From an uncultured Corynebacterium sp. (lineage in GTDB: Bacteria; Actinomycetota; Actinomycetes; Mycobacteriales; Mycobacteriaceae): a stretch of DNA of 14,413 nt. The number at the start of each line of letters is the position of its first letter. Position 1 is the stretch's first letter. Below, piece by piece: positions 13,409 to 14,413 of this stretch. Made by a program: the position numbers and the translations under genes. The notes under the pieces are model-generated. The model worked only from the letters and a program-made list of their open reading frames with translations. It was not told where the DNA came from and did no database searches. The stretch covers positions 1 to 14,413 of the forward strand of contig NZ_CALUAK010000064.1 in assembly GCF_943914015.1 (NCBI RefSeq). The letters are read 5' to 3'.

Positions 13409-13414
13409 AGCCTA
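13409..13414 (-). promoter_or_regulatory. Putative -10 of the DoxX gene (leaderless)
   Basis: On the minus strand TAGGCT fits TAnnnT and precedes the GTG start at 13402 by six bases. No clear -35 was seen 17 bases upstream. Confidence 0.35.
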
Positions 13415-13507
13415 AAGGACTTCCCACCGGCTATGGCGCTTTTCACATTCCGGGCGCGCCGTCGCATTTTGTTGACTTGTACACTATATGGCGGAACAAG
13501 ATTACAC

Positions 13508-14413
13508 ATGAACAACAAAGACGATTGGGCAGGCGACGCCCAGAACAGGACCAACAACGAGAAGGGCGAGTTCGTCCGCGATACCAACTACATCGACGAC
13601 CGCATTGTCAACACCGTCGAACCAGGATCGGATCCGGTAGAGCAACCGGATGGGACATACGCCTGGCCTGTAGAAAAGGGGCGCTACCGCTCATTGCTGC
13701 GCGCGCGTGCCCCTGGGCACACCGCACCATTATCGCTCGCAGGCTCTACGGCCTGGAAGATGCAATCTCCCTCGGCTTAGCAGGCCCCACACACGACAAA
13801 CGCTCGTGGACTTTCGACGTTGACCCCGATGGCGTGGACCCCGTGCTGCAGATTCCCCGTCTCCAGGACGCCTATTTTGCGCGCTTCCCCGATTACCCGC
13901 GCGGGATTACCGTGCCCGCCATCGTCGAGGTATCCAGCGGCCAGGTGGTGACAAACAAATACTCGGATATCACCATTGACTTCGGTGAGCAGTGGAAGGA
14001 ATTCCACCGCCCTGGCGCGCCGGACCTATACCCTGAAGAGCTGCGCGAAGAAATGAAGCCCGTGATGAAATACATCCTCACCGAAGTGAATAACGGCGTG
14101 TACCGCTGCGGGTTTGCCACCAGCCAAGCAGCCTACGAGGATGCACACGACCGCTTGTGGACTGCACTCGACTGCCTAGAGGAGCGCTTGGCGGATCGCC
14201 GCTACCTCATGGGTGAAAACATCACTGAGGCAGACATCCGGCTGTTTACCACGCTTGTTCGCTTCGATGCCGTCTCCCACTCCCACTTCAAGGCGAGCCG
14301 AAACAAGATCACGGAGATGCCGAATCTGTGGGGCTACCTGCGCGACCTCTTCCAAACCCCGGGTTTCGGCGACACGTGCGACTTCACCGAGATGAAGCAG
14401 CACTACTACATCG
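13508..14413 (+). pseudogene. Glutathionyl-hydroquinone reductase / Xi-class GST-like gene, frameshifted and cut by window end
   Basis: From ATG 13508 the first 61 codons read as the start of a YqjG/ECM4-like GST (NYIDDRIV ... WPVEKGRYR). They then leave frame and stop at 13778-13780. Re-reading base 13690 (a -1 shift) restores the family sequence at once: LIAARACPWAHRTIIARRLYGLED, with the CPWAHR catalytic-Cys motif, then GPTHDKRSWTF, FARFPDYPRGITVPA and the C-terminal helical domain (NITEADIRLFTTLVRFDAV). This stays open to the window edge. The intact enzyme would reduce thiol-quinone conjugates; corynebacteria use mycothiol, so the true thiol is uncertain. The break looks like loss of one C from TACCGCCTC around 13688-13692. 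The downstream part is well conserved, so sequencing error, recent mutation and recoding are all open. Promoter: TTGACT at 13472, but a good -10 at the right spacing is lacking. Confidence 0.8.

Noticed and set aside
13472..13500. Promoter for the GST-like gene from TTGACT
   Set aside because: The -35 is good, but the -10 candidates lie at wrong spacings (7 or 19 bases), so it is not listed as a feature.
12758..13780. Long + strand open frame running through doxX into the GST start
   Set aside because: The part over doxX is antisense noise. Only the stretch from ATG 13508 shows family similarity.

Overview
The window looks like a chromosomal segment of a mycolic-acid actinobacterium, most likely Corynebacterium. 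Its IlvB, IlvN, IlvC and IlvD resemble the C. glutamicum proteins as I remember them. A small PH-domain membrane protein sits between ilvB and ilvD, as I recall for that genus. There is also a GT87 (lipoglycan type) glycosyltransferase, a Xi-class GST-like gene, and several start codons placed 6-7 bases behind a -10 hexamer, as in leaderless transcripts. No species can be assigned.

Layout, left to right. 1-541 (-): start of a secreted lipoprotein that runs off the left edge. 735-4183 (-): three closely spaced genes, transcribed kinase, then CDF zinc/cation exporter, then DUF262 protein, with a promoter before the kinase (about 4190-4219) and an intrinsic terminator at 689-720. 4184-4543: a 360-base gap with the kinase promoter, direct repeats and the ilvC terminator. 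4544-8104 (-): the ilvBNC operon, preceded at 8238-8399 by a ribosome-mediated attenuator. The attenuator has a 24-codon leader peptide with a Leu-Leu-Val-Val-Val-Ile run, mutually exclusive hairpins and an apparently leaderless promoter. 8533-9072 (+): PH-domain membrane protein, divergent from ilvB and closed by a strong terminator. 9333-11168 (+): ilvD. 11252-12538 (+): GT87 polytopic glycosyltransferase. 12530-13402 (-): DoxX-family membrane protein, convergent with GT87 and overlapping it by 9 bases; its terminator lies inside the GT87 coding region. 13508-14413 (+): glutathionyl-hydroquinone reductase/Xi-class GST-like gene, broken by a one-base frameshift and running off the right edge.

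The core is branched-chain amino acid biosynthesis. IlvB and IlvN form acetohydroxyacid synthase, IlvC reduces and isomerises its product, and IlvD dehydrates that to the 2-oxo acids. The leader peptide lets starvation for charged Leu, Val or Ile tRNA raise ilvBNC transcription. The left-hand genes (metal export, a nucleoside-kinase-like P-loop protein, a possible defence-type DUF262 protein) and the right-hand genes (cell-envelope glycosylation, DoxX, GST-like) look like ordinary neighbours and not one pathway. I see no insertion sequence, CRISPR array, tRNA or rRNA. The strongest non-gene signal is the ilvB attenuator. The frameshifted GST, the in-frame Val/Leu-rich stretch ahead of ilvD, the terminator coded inside GT87 and the paired direct repeats ahead of the kinase promoter also deserve a second look.
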